Shown here in pieces: positions 15,538-22,568 of a stretch of 36,105 bases of DNA. The notes beneath the pieces were generated by a model. The model worked only from the letters and a program-made list of their open reading frames with translations. It ran no database searches and was not told the DNA's origin. How positions within the stretch are numbered: the first letter of the stretch is position 1; each line of letters begins with the position of its first letter. The translations under genes and the position numbers were made by a program. This DNA comes from Methylorubrum salsuginis (lineage in GTDB: Bacteria; Pseudomonadota; Alphaproteobacteria; Rhizobiales; Beijerinckiaceae): the NCBI RefSeq assembly GCF_900114375.1, contig NZ_FOSV01000033.1, positions 1-36,105 on the forward strand, written 5' to 3'.

Positions 15538-15646
15538 CCCCGATTATCCCTGCGCAATCAAAAGCCGGTCCCCAAATCCTTCCACAGGTCGCCAACAGGG
15601 CGGGCGGTTGCTATGGGGGCCGGAATCCAAGCGGGACCCAGAACCC

Positions 15647-16789
15647 ATGACGAGACCGGAGGCAGGCGGCCCCAGCGGGGCGGAGGCCGTGCGGCACGAG
15701 CGGCTGCGGGCGCATTTCGCGGCCTGCGGCTACGTGCCGGCCTCGCCGCCGGTGCTGCAGCCGGTGGAGCCGTTCCTCGAACTCTCAGGGGAAGACATCC
15801 GCCGCCGCATCTTCGTGACCCAGGACTCCGTGGGGGCCGAACTCTGCCTGCGGCCGGAATTCACGATCCCGGTCTGCCGCCTGCACCAGGCGACGCGGCC
15901 GGGCGAGGCCGCCGATTACAGCTATCTCGGGCCGGTCTTCCGGTTGGCCGCGGGTGAGCCCGACGAGTTCGTCCAGGGCGGCATCGAGTCGATCGGGCGC
16001 ACCGACACGCCGGCCGCCGATGCCGAGGTGATCGGGCTGGCGCTCGAAGGCCTCGACCTGCTCGGCCGCACGGACACGGCCGTGCGCCTCGGCGACATGG
16101 GCCTGACCCACGCCTTCCTCGATGCGCTGGCCGTGCCGCCGGTCGCCAAGCGCCGGACGCTGCGGGCCATCGCGGCCGGTCGGCCGCTGGCGGACGTCGC
16201 CAACAATCCCCAGACCGAGGATCCGCATGCGGGCCTGCTCGCGGCGATCCAGGGCCAGGATGCCGGTGCCGTGCGCGGCTTCGTCGAGGACGTGCTGTCG
16301 ATTGCCGGCATCTCGCAGGTCGGCGGGCGCAGCGCCGGCGCCATCGCCGAGCGCTTTCTGGCCCGCGCGGCGGCGCAGGCGCAGGGCGGGGCCGGGCTCA
16401 ATCCGGGTAACCGCGATCTGATCGAGCGCTACTGCGCGATCACCGGCGATCCCGATGCCGCGGCGGCCTCGGTGCGGGCGCTCGCCCAGGAGGCGGGGCT
16501 CCAGCACGCCGGCCTGGAGGCCGCGCTCGCCCTGTTCGAGGAGCGCACCGGCTTCATGGCGGCGCGCGGGCTCCCCATCGAGCGGTTCCGCTTCTCCGGG
16601 GGCTTCGCCCGCAATCTCGATTACTACACTGGCTTCATCTTCGAGGTGACGGCGGAAAGCGGCGGCCCGACGCTCGTCGGCGGTGGGCGCTACGACGGCC
16701 TGTTGCAGCAGCTCGGCAGTCCCGTGCCGCTGCCGGCGGTCGGCTGCGCCTTCTGGCTGTCCCGGTGCGCTGAGGGAGTTTTGGCATGA
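15647..16789 (+). CDS. hisZ: ATP phosphoribosyltransferase regulatory subunit HisZ
   Basis: HisZ is a catalytically inactive histidyl-tRNA-synthetase paralogue that regulates HisG at the first step of histidine synthesis. The protein is 380 residues. Class II synthetase-like motifs are visible: ELCLRPEFTIPVCRLH (about 77-92), SYLGPVFR, EFVQGGIESIGR, and near the end FSGGFARNLDYYTGFIFEV plus LVGGGRYDGLLQQLG. No anticodon-binding domain follows, which separates it from HisS. The start at 15647 (MTRPEAGG) was preferred over 15608. Its TGA overlaps the hisG ATG (ATGA), so the two are translated together. Confidence 0.93.
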   Translation: MTRPEAGGPSGAEAVRHERLRAHFAACGYVPASPPVLQPVEPFLELSGEDIRRRIFVTQDSVGAELCLRPEFTIPVCRLHQATRPGEAADYSYLGPVFRLAAGEPDEFVQGGIESIGRTDTPAADAEVIGLALEGLDLLGRTDTAVRLGDMGLTHAFLDALAVPPVAKRRTLRAIAAGRPLADVANNPQTEDPHAGLLAAIQGQDAGAVRGFVEDVLSIAGISQVGGRSAGAIAERFLARAAAQAQGGAGLNPGNRDLIERYCAITGDPDAAAASVRALAQEAGLQHAGLEAALALFEERTGFMAARGLPIERFRFSGGFARNLDYYTGFIFEVTAESGGPTLVGGGRYDGLLQQLGSPVPLPAVGCAFWLSRCAEGVLA

Positions 16790-17763
16790 GCGATCAGCCC
16801 CTGGTGCTGGCCGTGCCCTCCAAGGGCCGGCTGCAGGAGAATGCCAGCGCCTTCTTCTCCCGCGCGGGCCTCCGGCTCGTGCAGAAGGCGGGCGGACGCG
16901 AGTATCGCGGGACGCTGGCCGGCGTGCCCGGCGTCGAGGTGCGCTACCTTTCGGCCTCCGAGATCGCCGGGCAACTGGCCAGCGGGGCGGCCCATCTCGG
17001 CGTCACCGGCGAGGATCTGATCCGCGAGACGCTGCCCGATCCGTCGGCGAGCGTGGAACTGCTGACGCCGCTCGGCTTCGGCCATGCCAGCGTGGTCGTG
17101 GCGGTGCCCCAGGCCTGGATCGATGTGCGCGCCATGAGCGACCTCGACGAGGTGGCGAGCGAAATGCGCCTGCGCCAGGGCAAGCGGCTGCGCATCGCCA
17201 CCAAATACGTGAACCTGACCCGCCGCTTCTTCGCCGAGGCCGGCATCGCCGATTACCGCATCGTCGAGAGCCTGGGGGCCACCGAGGGCGCGCCGGCCGC
17301 GGGCTCGGCGGAGATCATCGTCGACATCACCACCACCGGCACGACGCTGGCGGCGAATGCCCTGAAAATCCTCGACGACGGGGTGATGCTGCGCTCCGAG
17401 GCCAATCTGGTGGCCTCGCTGAAGGCGCATTGGGGCGAGACCGCGCGGGGGGCGCTGCGCACCGTGCTCGGCCGCATCGCCGCCGAGGAGCGCGCCCGCA
17501 CGACCCGCGAGATACGTGCGGGCCTGCCCGAATCCGGCGCCATCGATCTGGCCTCCCTCGCCGCCCTGCACGAGGCCGAGCTGCCCTACGGGGCGCCCCG
17601 CGGCCCCGACGGCGAGATCGTGCTGCGCTGCCCGGCCGACGGCGTGTTCGACCTCTCCGACGCCCTGGTGCAGGCCGGCGCGCGAGCCGTGACCGTACGG
17701 CGGATCGATTACGCCTTCGCGGCGGAGAACCCGCTGGCGGAGCGGCTGCTGGCGCGGCTTTAG
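16786..17763 (+). CDS. hisG: ATP phosphoribosyltransferase HisG
   Basis: HisG condenses ATP and PRPP to phosphoribosyl-ATP, the committed step of histidine synthesis, in the cytoplasm. The protein has 325 residues. Visible blocks are VLAVPSKGRLQENA at the start, SEIAGQLASGAAHLGVTGEDLI, IATKYVNLTRRFF, and the PRPP-binding loop DITTTGTTLAANAL (about 183-196). The chain is about 100 residues longer than short-form HisG enzymes, which normally pair with HisZ, and ends in an ACT-like-looking tail (AVTVRRIDYAFAAENPLAERLL). Both hisZ and a long hisG are therefore present. Confidence 0.95.
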   Translation: MSDQPLVLAVPSKGRLQENASAFFSRAGLRLVQKAGGREYRGTLAGVPGVEVRYLSASEIAGQLASGAAHLGVTGEDLIRETLPDPSASVELLTPLGFGHASVVVAVPQAWIDVRAMSDLDEVASEMRLRQGKRLRIATKYVNLTRRFFAEAGIADYRIVESLGATEGAPAAGSAEIIVDITTTGTTLAANALKILDDGVMLRSEANLVASLKAHWGETARGALRTVLGRIAAEERARTTREIRAGLPESGAIDLASLAALHEAELPYGAPRGPDGEIVLRCPADGVFDLSDALVQAGARAVTVRRIDYAFAAENPLAERLLARL

Positions 17764-17791
17764 GGGGTTTCATCTCGCCATGGCGGGTCGG

Positions 17792-17812
17792 GTCTGCACC
17801 GAGAGAGCAGAC
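17792..17812. terminator. Weak hairpin between convergent hisG and LprI-like gene
   Basis: Arms GTCTGC (17792-17797) and GCAGAC (17807-17812) with a 9-base loop lie in the 77-bp gap between two convergent genes. The stem is short and has no T-run, so this is only a candidate. Confidence 0.3.
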
Positions 17813-17840
17813 GCCGGCCCGTCACGGCGCCTTGTCGGCG

Positions 17841-18179
17841 TTACTGGCCGCCCTGCTTGGCGAATTCCGACAGAACCCCGCGCAGAAGCTTCAGCCGGCT
17901 CTCATAGGCCGCGGTCAGGCACGCCACGTCGGCCCCGCAGGCGCGGCGCTCCGTGAGCCACGCCTCCTGATCCTCCTGCATCTTGGTGCGGTTGCCCATC
18001 GGCAGCAGCTCTTTGAGGATGTCGAAGCGCACGCCCATCTCGACGTCGAGGTCGTTGAGGGCGCGGGTGTCGCAGATCGCCCGCTCGTCCGGCGTCTCGG
18101 CCTTGGCGCAGGGGAAGCTCGCGGCGAAAGCCGGGGCGGCCACGAGGCTCAGCATCAGGGCAAGGATCGGCGCACGCAT
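17841..18179 (-). CDS. Small exported LprI-like (DUF1311-type) protein
   Basis: A 112-residue protein with a clear Sec signal peptide, MRAPILALMLSLVAAPAFA followed by ASF, cleaved after about residue 19. The mature part has the DUF1311/LprI pattern: FPCAKAETPDERAICDTRALNDLDVEMGVRF, then QEAWLTERRACGADVACLTAAYESRLKLL. Four Cys are spaced as two pairs likely to form disulfides. The family includes Mycobacterium LprI, a lysozyme inhibitor, but most members are uncharacterised. The 18179 start gives a proper signal peptide; an ATG at 18224 would not. Confidence 0.82.
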   Translation of the reverse strand: MRAPILALMLSLVAAPAFAASFPCAKAETPDERAICDTRALNDLDVEMGVRFDILKELLPMGNRTKMQEDQEAWLTERRACGADVACLTAAYESRLKLLRGVLSEFAKQGGQ

Positions 18180-18230
18180 CGTCAATGGGCTCCCGGGCAA
18201 CGGCCACGCTTCTGCCGTCAACACGCGAGC

Positions 18231-18252
18231 GGCCCGGCGGTGCCGCCGGGCC
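18231..18252. terminator. Perfect GC-rich hairpin after hemJ
   Basis: Arms GGCCCGGCGG (18231-18240) and CCGCCGGGCC (18243-18252) are fully complementary with a 2-base centre. The hairpin lies about 21 bases past the hemJ stop on the minus strand, where the hemE-hemJ transcript should end. No T-run follows on that strand. Confidence 0.55.
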
Positions 18253-18273
18253 GGACGATTCAGGCGCAGCCGC

Positions 18274-18714
18274 CTACGACCACGGCTTCACGATCACCAG
18301 GATGACGATGACGATCATCAGGAGCGTCGGCACCTCGTTGATGATCCGGTAGAAGCGCTGGCTGCGGGTGTTGCGGTCGGCGGCGAAGTCCTTGACCGCA
18401 CGGGCCAGGAAGCCGTGGACGCCGCTCATGGCGAACACCAGGGCGAACTTCGCGTGCAGCCAGGGCGAGGCGTAGTAGCCGCTGGCCCAGGCCAGCCACA
18501 GGCCGAGCCCCCAGGTGACGATCAGGGCCGGCGTCATGATCGCCTTGAGCAGGCGCCGCTCCATGATCTTGAAGGTCTCGGACTGCACCCGCGACCCCGC
18601 CGGCAACCCGGCATGGTAGACGAACAGACGCGGCAGGTAGAGCATCCCGGCCATCCAGGCGATCACCGCCACGACGTGGAAGGCCTTGATCCAGAGGTAC
18701 AGGTTTTCGCTCAC
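18274..18714 (-). CDS. hemJ: Protoporphyrinogen oxidase HemJ
   Basis: HemJ (UPF0093/CopD-like) oxidises protoporphyrinogen IX to protoporphyrin IX in the inner membrane, the penultimate step of haem synthesis in bacteria lacking HemG/HemY. The protein is 146 residues with about four membrane helices. The start MSENLYLWIKAFHVVAVIAWMAG contains the conserved His, followed by MLYLPRLFVYH. The Lys-bearing segment MERRLLKAIMTPALIV comes next, and RFYRIINEVPTLLMI is near the end. It lies 33 bases downstream of hemE on the same strand, matching its pathway role. Confidence 0.93.
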   Translation of the reverse strand: MSENLYLWIKAFHVVAVIAWMAGMLYLPRLFVYHAGLPAGSRVQSETFKIMERRLLKAIMTPALIVTWGLGLWLAWASGYYASPWLHAKFALVFAMSGVHGFLARAVKDFAADRNTRSQRFYRIINEVPTLLMIVIVILVIVKPWS

Positions 18715-18747
18715 CGGCCGGACGACTCCTCGAAACGCGAAAAAAAA

Positions 18748-19815
18748 TCAGCGGCCGGCGCGCAGGCGGGCGAGCATCCGCTCGACATGGGCGACCGGCG
18801 TCTGCGGGGTGATGCCGTGGCCGAGGTTGAAGATGTGCGGCAGGCCCGCGGTCGCGGCCAGGATCGCGTCGACCTCGGCGTCGAGCTTGGCGCCCCCCTC
18901 GATCAGCGTCTCGGGATGCAGGTTGCCCTGCGTCACGGTGGTGGCGGGCACGCGCTGGCGCAAAGCGGCGAGATCCACGCCCCAATCGACGCCGACGGCG
19001 TCGGCCCCGGTCTCCGGCACGACGCGGGCATGACCGTCGAGCCCCGAGCCGCGGGCGAACACGATGATCTTGGCGTCCGGCACCTCGGCCCTGATGCCGG
19101 AGACCATGCGGGCGATGGGGCCGAGCGAAAAGCGCTTGAGGGCATCTCCATCGGCCGAGTCCGGCAGCACGCCGGCATGCGACTCGAAGATCTGCACCGC
19201 ATCGACCCCGGCCCGGAACTGGCGCACGAGGTACTCGGTCTGGACCGTGACCAGCCGGTCGAGCAACGCGTCGAGCAGCGCCGGATCGGAGGCGGCGAGC
19301 GCGCGGGCCGGGGCGAGGTCGGGCGTGCCGCGCCCGCCGATCATGTAACTCGCCACCGTCCACGGGGCGCCGCAGAAGCCGAGCAGCGTGGTTTCATGGG
19401 GTAGCCCCGCCCGGATGCGCTCCACGGCTTCAAAAACCGGTGCCAGATGCGAAAAAATCGCGGGGTCGCCGGCCTCGCGCAAGGCCTCGAACTGGGCGCG
19501 TCCTTCGAGAGCGTCGAGGCGCGGCCCCTCGCCCTCGACGAAGCGCACGTCCTGGCCGAGCGCGTGCGGCACGACGAGAATGTCGGAGAACAGGATCGAG
19601 GCCTCGAAGCCGAAGCGGCGGATCGGCTGGAGCGTCACCTCGGTGGCGAAGGCCGGATTGTAGCAGAGGTCGAGAAAGGAACCGGCCTCCGCCCGCGTCG
19701 CCCGGTATTCCGGCAGGTAGCGGCCGGCCTGGCGCATCATCCAGGCGGGTGGCGGCGAGATCGCCTCGCCGGAGAGCACGCGCAGCACCGGCCTGTCCAT
19801 CGTCGCGTCCGCCAT
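18748..19815 (-). CDS. hemE: Uroporphyrinogen decarboxylase
   Basis: HemE decarboxylates the four acetate side chains of uroporphyrinogen III to give coproporphyrinogen III in the cytoplasm. The protein is 355 residues. Signatures are PPAWMMRQAGRYLPEYR (about 23-39, with the catalytic Arg pair), ILFSDILVVPHALG with the active-site Asp, GFCGAPWTVASYMIGG, and FNLGHGITPQTP near the end. The ATG at 19815 has the SD GGGAGA four bases upstream; the longer upstream frame is not credible. hemE flanks the replication origin in Caulobacter and Rickettsia, and here it faces the PpsR-like gene across a 775-bp gap. Confidence 0.96.
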   Translation of the reverse strand: MADATMDRPVLRVLSGEAISPPPAWMMRQAGRYLPEYRATRAEAGSFLDLCYNPAFATEVTLQPIRRFGFEASILFSDILVVPHALGQDVRFVEGEGPRLDALEGRAQFEALREAGDPAIFSHLAPVFEAVERIRAGLPHETTLLGFCGAPWTVASYMIGGRGTPDLAPARALAASDPALLDALLDRLVTVQTEYLVRQFRAGVDAVQIFESHAGVLPDSADGDALKRFSLGPIARMVSGIRAEVPDAKIIVFARGSGLDGHARVVPETGADAVGVDWGVDLAALRQRVPATTVTQGNLHPETLIEGGAKLDAEVDAILAATAGLPHIFNLGHGITPQTPVAHVERMLARLRAGR

Positions 19816-19905
19816 GCCGTCTCCCGCCCCGCTCGGTGGCCTTGGCCAGGATGCCGGAGAGATCGCGACCTCGTCCGTCCCCAACCCAGCCCCTCTTAAA
19901 GAAAG

Positions 19906-19923
19906 AGAGATTCTAGAATCTCT
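19906..19923. repeat. AT-rich perfect palindrome with T-run
   Basis: AGAGATTCTAGAATCTCT is an uninterrupted 18-bp palindrome followed on the + strand by GTTTTTT, in the most AT-rich patch of the gap. Pairing continues with one mismatch to about 12 bp per arm. It includes two GANTC sites. It could be an unwinding element of the origin, an operator, or a terminator/attenuator in the hemE leader (about 90 bases upstream of hemE). Confidence 0.65.
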
Positions 19924-19992
19924 GTTTTTTCTCTTGGACGTTGGATCGTGGGGCCGCAAGCGCGTCCACAGGCCCTCCCCACAGCCGCGGCG

Positions 19993-20007
19993 TTAATCGG
20001 CTCTTAA
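19993..20007. promoter_or_regulatory. CtrA binding box (TTAA-N7-TTAA)
   Basis: TTAATCGGCTCTTAA matches the full CtrA consensus exactly, with seven bases between the half-sites. In Caulobacter CtrA silences replication by binding such boxes in the origin and also controls the hemE-side promoter (established there). Here the box lies 178 bp upstream of the hemE start inside the proposed origin. Confidence 0.75.
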
Positions 20008-20392
20008 CGGATTGGGTCTAATCTCTCGGATAGGCCAAGCTTGCCAGGAGCTTGCGAGCCCTGCCGCACCCACCTGCGGCCGACGGTCCCGGATTCTCCC
20101 ATTCCGGCGATTCCGGCAAGCCGCGTCGGACGCCGTGTTGAGGGCGGAGTCGACAAGGGCGGGGCCGATCCGGCGCGGACCGGTTGGAGAGCCGGCTTAT
20201 CCCCATCCATCGACTCCTGCCGGGCGGGCTGGGGATGACGGGGTGGTTCGTGACCCGCAAGCCGCTCGAATTGCTGGCCCTTTCCGCGACGTTCCTCGCC
20301 CTGGCAGCCCCCGCGGCCGTCCTCCCGGGGCGCCGCAGACGAACCCGGAACCCACCCGTGATCGCGATCTCACACGGCGTCGCGGCCGGTCG

Positions 20393-20428
20393 TGGATCCC
20401 GGGTTCCGCTGCGCAGCCCCCGGGATGA
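20393..20428. repeat. REP-like palindromic repeat
   Basis: Outer arms TCCCGGG (20397-20403) and CCCGGGA (20419-20425) enclose an inner palindrome GCTGCGCAGC (20408-20417); the unit is flanked by GTGGA and TGACGG. Such GGATCCCGGGTTCCGC...CCGGGATGACG units are common dispersed repeats in alphaproteobacteria (from memory). A related GGGATGACGG word occurs at 20232-20241. Confidence 0.6.
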
Positions 20429-20590
20429 CGGTGGCGGTTTTTGCTGCGGGTCACGCAGTCTCGCGCAGGGCCGCTTCCGGGACCCATCGAAACCGTCCGG
20501 CTTCCCTGCGGGCGCGTGCGCCTCTAAGCATCGGCGAGGCGGGCGGCTCTCGGGCGGCCCGGATGCGTCATCGAAAGCCGATTTCTCACG

Positions 20591-21421
20591 ATGAGCCGCA
20601 GCTACTTCCATCTCCATCTCGTCTCGGATTCCACCGGCGAGACCCTGATCAATGTCGGGCGCGCGGCCGCCGTGCAGTACGAGGGCATCTCGGCGATCGA
20701 GCACGTCTATCCGCTGGTGCGCTCCGGGCCGCAGCTCGAACGGGTGATCTCCGAGATCAAGGCGGCGCCCGGCCTCGTGCTCTACACGCTGGTGGGCCAC
20801 GAGCTGACCGAGCGCCTGGAGGAGGCCTGCCGCGAGACCGGCTCGCCCACGCTCAACGTGCTCCAGCCGGTCCACGCGCTGCTGCGCTCCTATCTCGGCG
20901 CGACCTCGACCGAGCGGCCCGGCGCCCAGCACATGCTCAATGCCGAGTACTTCAAGCGCATCGACGCGATGAACTTCACGCTCGCCCACGACGACGGCAA
21001 CCTGCCCGACGACCTCGACGAGGCCGACGTGGTGCTGGTCGGCGTCAGCCGCACCTCGAAGACGCCGACCTCGATCTATCTGGCCAATCGCGGCCTCAAG
21101 ACCGCCAACTTGCCCCTCGTGCCGTCGATGCCGCTGCCGCCGAGCTTCGACCGGGTGCGGCGGGCGCTGATCGTCGGCCTGATCGCCAGCCCCGAGCGCA
21201 TCGTCCAGATCCGCCAGAACCGCCTGCTCAGCCTCAAGGCGGACGACAACTCGTCCTACGTCGATCGCGAGTCGGTCGCCGACGAGATCACCGCCTCGCG
21301 CCGGCTCTGCGCCAAGTACCGCTGGCCGACGATCGACGTGACCCGCCGCTCCATCGAGGAGACCGCCGCCGCCATCCTCGACCTCTACCGCGAGCACCGC
21401 CTCAAGTTCATCGCGACCTGA
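20591..21421 (+). CDS. PEP synthase / pyruvate phosphate dikinase regulatory protein (DUF299)
   Basis: A 276-residue bifunctional Ser/Thr kinase-pyrophosphorylase of the DUF299 (PpsR/PDRP) family. It switches phosphoenolpyruvate synthase or pyruvate phosphate dikinase off and on by ADP-dependent phosphorylation and phosphate-dependent dephosphorylation. The start YFHLHLVSDSTGETL and the P-loop-like GVSRTSKTPTSIYLA (about 151-165) are diagnostic. Which of the two target enzymes is regulated cannot be told from the window. It is the RP001 homologue, marking the right side of the alphaproteobacterial origin. Its TGA overlaps the next gene's ATG by one base. Confidence 0.93.
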   Translation: MSRSYFHLHLVSDSTGETLINVGRAAAVQYEGISAIEHVYPLVRSGPQLERVISEIKAAPGLVLYTLVGHELTERLEEACRETGSPTLNVLQPVHALLRSYLGATSTERPGAQHMLNAEYFKRIDAMNFTLAHDDGNLPDDLDEADVVLVGVSRTSKTPTSIYLANRGLKTANLPLVPSMPLPPSFDRVRRALIVGLIASPERIVQIRQNRLLSLKADDNSSYVDRESVADEITASRRLCAKYRWPTIDVTRRSIEETAAAILDLYREHRLKFIAT

Positions 21422-22557
21422 TGGCGGCCCCCGACGAGACGGGCTTCGCCGCCGCCGAACTCGGCGACACGGTGGCGGCCGGGCGCGGGTGCCGCACCGA
21501 GCTGAGCCTGTCCTTCCGCGACTGGGTCCGCCCACCCGACCTGATGATCGGCGCGGTCCATGCCGAATTGATGCGGGTCTATTTCGAGCAGACCATCGTG
21601 CTCGGGACGACCCTCTACGCGCTGGCGGATGCCGAGGTCGCGGCCGAGGGCGTCGTCTTCCTCGACGGCGTGGCGCAGTACTGCAACCAGCTCAACACGT
21701 TCCCGGTCACGCAGGGGCATCATTTCCAGCTGCTGGCCGCCCGGCGCGCCGCCTTGCGGCGGGTGAGCGTGGCCGAGCCGGTCGTGCTGCTGACGGGGCT
21801 CGGGCACCGGATGTACGGGCATTGGCTCGTCGACTTCCTGCCCAAGCTGTTCCTCCTCCACCGGGCCGGCCACGACATCGCCCGGCTGCGCTACCTCCTG
21901 CCGACCGACACGCCGGATTTCGCGCGGGTCTGGCTCGGGCTGTTGGGCATCGGTGCGGACCGCATCGTCGCCTATGACCGCGAGCGGGATCTCGTCGCCT
22001 GCCGCGAGCTTCTGGTGCCGACGGCCCTCCGCTTTTCCGGCCGCGCCTCGCCGCTGATGCGCGAGGCGCGGCGCTTCCTGCTGCGCCGGGCGTTTCCGCC
22101 GCCGCGCTGGCGCCTCGGCCGCCGTTCCGCAACGCCGCCCGGTGCCCGCCGCCTGCTGATCTCCCGCTCGGACAATGCCGGCACGCTCAACCGCCGCACG
22201 CTGGCGGAGCGGGCCGCGCTGGAAGCCCGCGCGCTCGCCCGCGGTTTCGAGATCGTGCGGCCCGAGCGGCTGAGCGTGCCGGAGCAGGTCGCCCTGTTCC
22301 GCTCCGCCGGGACCGTCGTCGGCGAGTACGGCTCCGGGCTGCACGGCTCGCTGTTCGCCCCCTCGGGCGCGACCGTCGTGGCGTTTCGCGACAACGGCAT
22401 CGAACTCGGCTTCCTGCAAAGCTCGATCGACCACGCCCTGGGCCATACCAGCGGCTACGTGTTCGGCACGGCCCGCGACGCGCAGGGGTTCTTCTCGGTG
22501 CGCCCGCAGGATATCGACTTCGCCTTCGACTGGATCGACGCGCGTGGTCTGCGGTGA
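21421..22557 (+). CDS. GT61-family glycosyltransferase-like protein (DUF563)
   Basis: A 378-residue cytoplasmic protein resembling glycosyltransferase family 61 (DUF563). The mid-protein motif VVLLTGLGHRMYGHWLVDFLPKL (His/Trp-rich, about residues 120-142) is present. Near the end comes EYGSGLHGSLFAPSGATVVAF (about 303-322), with the GSGLHG loop typical of the family. There is no signal peptide or membrane segment. The acceptor and sugar are unknown; family members build LPS or capsule side chains. It is inserted, with overlapping start and stop codons, between two genes that are normally adjacent in this cluster, so it is probably co-transcribed with them. Confidence 0.8.
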   Translation: MAAPDETGFAAAELGDTVAAGRGCRTELSLSFRDWVRPPDLMIGAVHAELMRVYFEQTIVLGTTLYALADAEVAAEGVVFLDGVAQYCNQLNTFPVTQGHHFQLLAARRAALRRVSVAEPVVLLTGLGHRMYGHWLVDFLPKLFLLHRAGHDIARLRYLLPTDTPDFARVWLGLLGIGADRIVAYDRERDLVACRELLVPTALRFSGRASPLMREARRFLLRRAFPPPRWRLGRRSATPPGARRLLISRSDNAGTLNRRTLAERAALEARALARGFEIVRPERLSVPEQVALFRSAGTVVGEYGSGLHGSLFAPSGATVVAFRDNGIELGFLQSSIDHALGHTSGYVFGTARDAQGFFSVRPQDIDFAFDWIDARGLR

Positions 22558-22568
22558 GGGATCTTCAC

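Larger units (their letters stand above)
19816..20590. other. Candidate chromosomal replication origin (oriC) between hemE and the regulatory kinase gene
   Basis: This non-coding gap has the same neighbours as the Caulobacter Cori and Rickettsia origin (hemE on one side, the DUF299/RP001 kinase gene on the other; established for those species). It contains an AT-rich palindrome (19897-19930), a perfect TTAA-N7-TTAA CtrA box (19993-20007), and six GANTC methylation sites between 19909 and 20216. DnaA-box-like words are TTATCCCCA (20197-20205) and, on the minus strand, TGTGGACGC and TGTGGGGAG (19962-19982). The right third (20300-20590) holds a REP-like palindrome and otherwise nothing clear. 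Origin function is inferred, not shown. Confidence 0.75.

Noticed and set aside
16944..17246. Minus-strand frames inside hisG
   Set aside because: Shadows of hisG; Arg/Ser-rich without family resemblance.
20392..20590. Upstream + strand frame extension before the kinase and GT61 genes
   Set aside because: It is in the GT61 frame, passes through the kinase gene out of frame, and its sequence is Arg/Gly-rich. The overlapping ATG at 21421 is the sensible GT61 start.
20018..21535. Minus-strand open frame across the origin gap and the regulatory kinase gene
   Set aside because: Composition is that of an antisense shadow and it has no family features; the DUF299 kinase on the + strand is certain.
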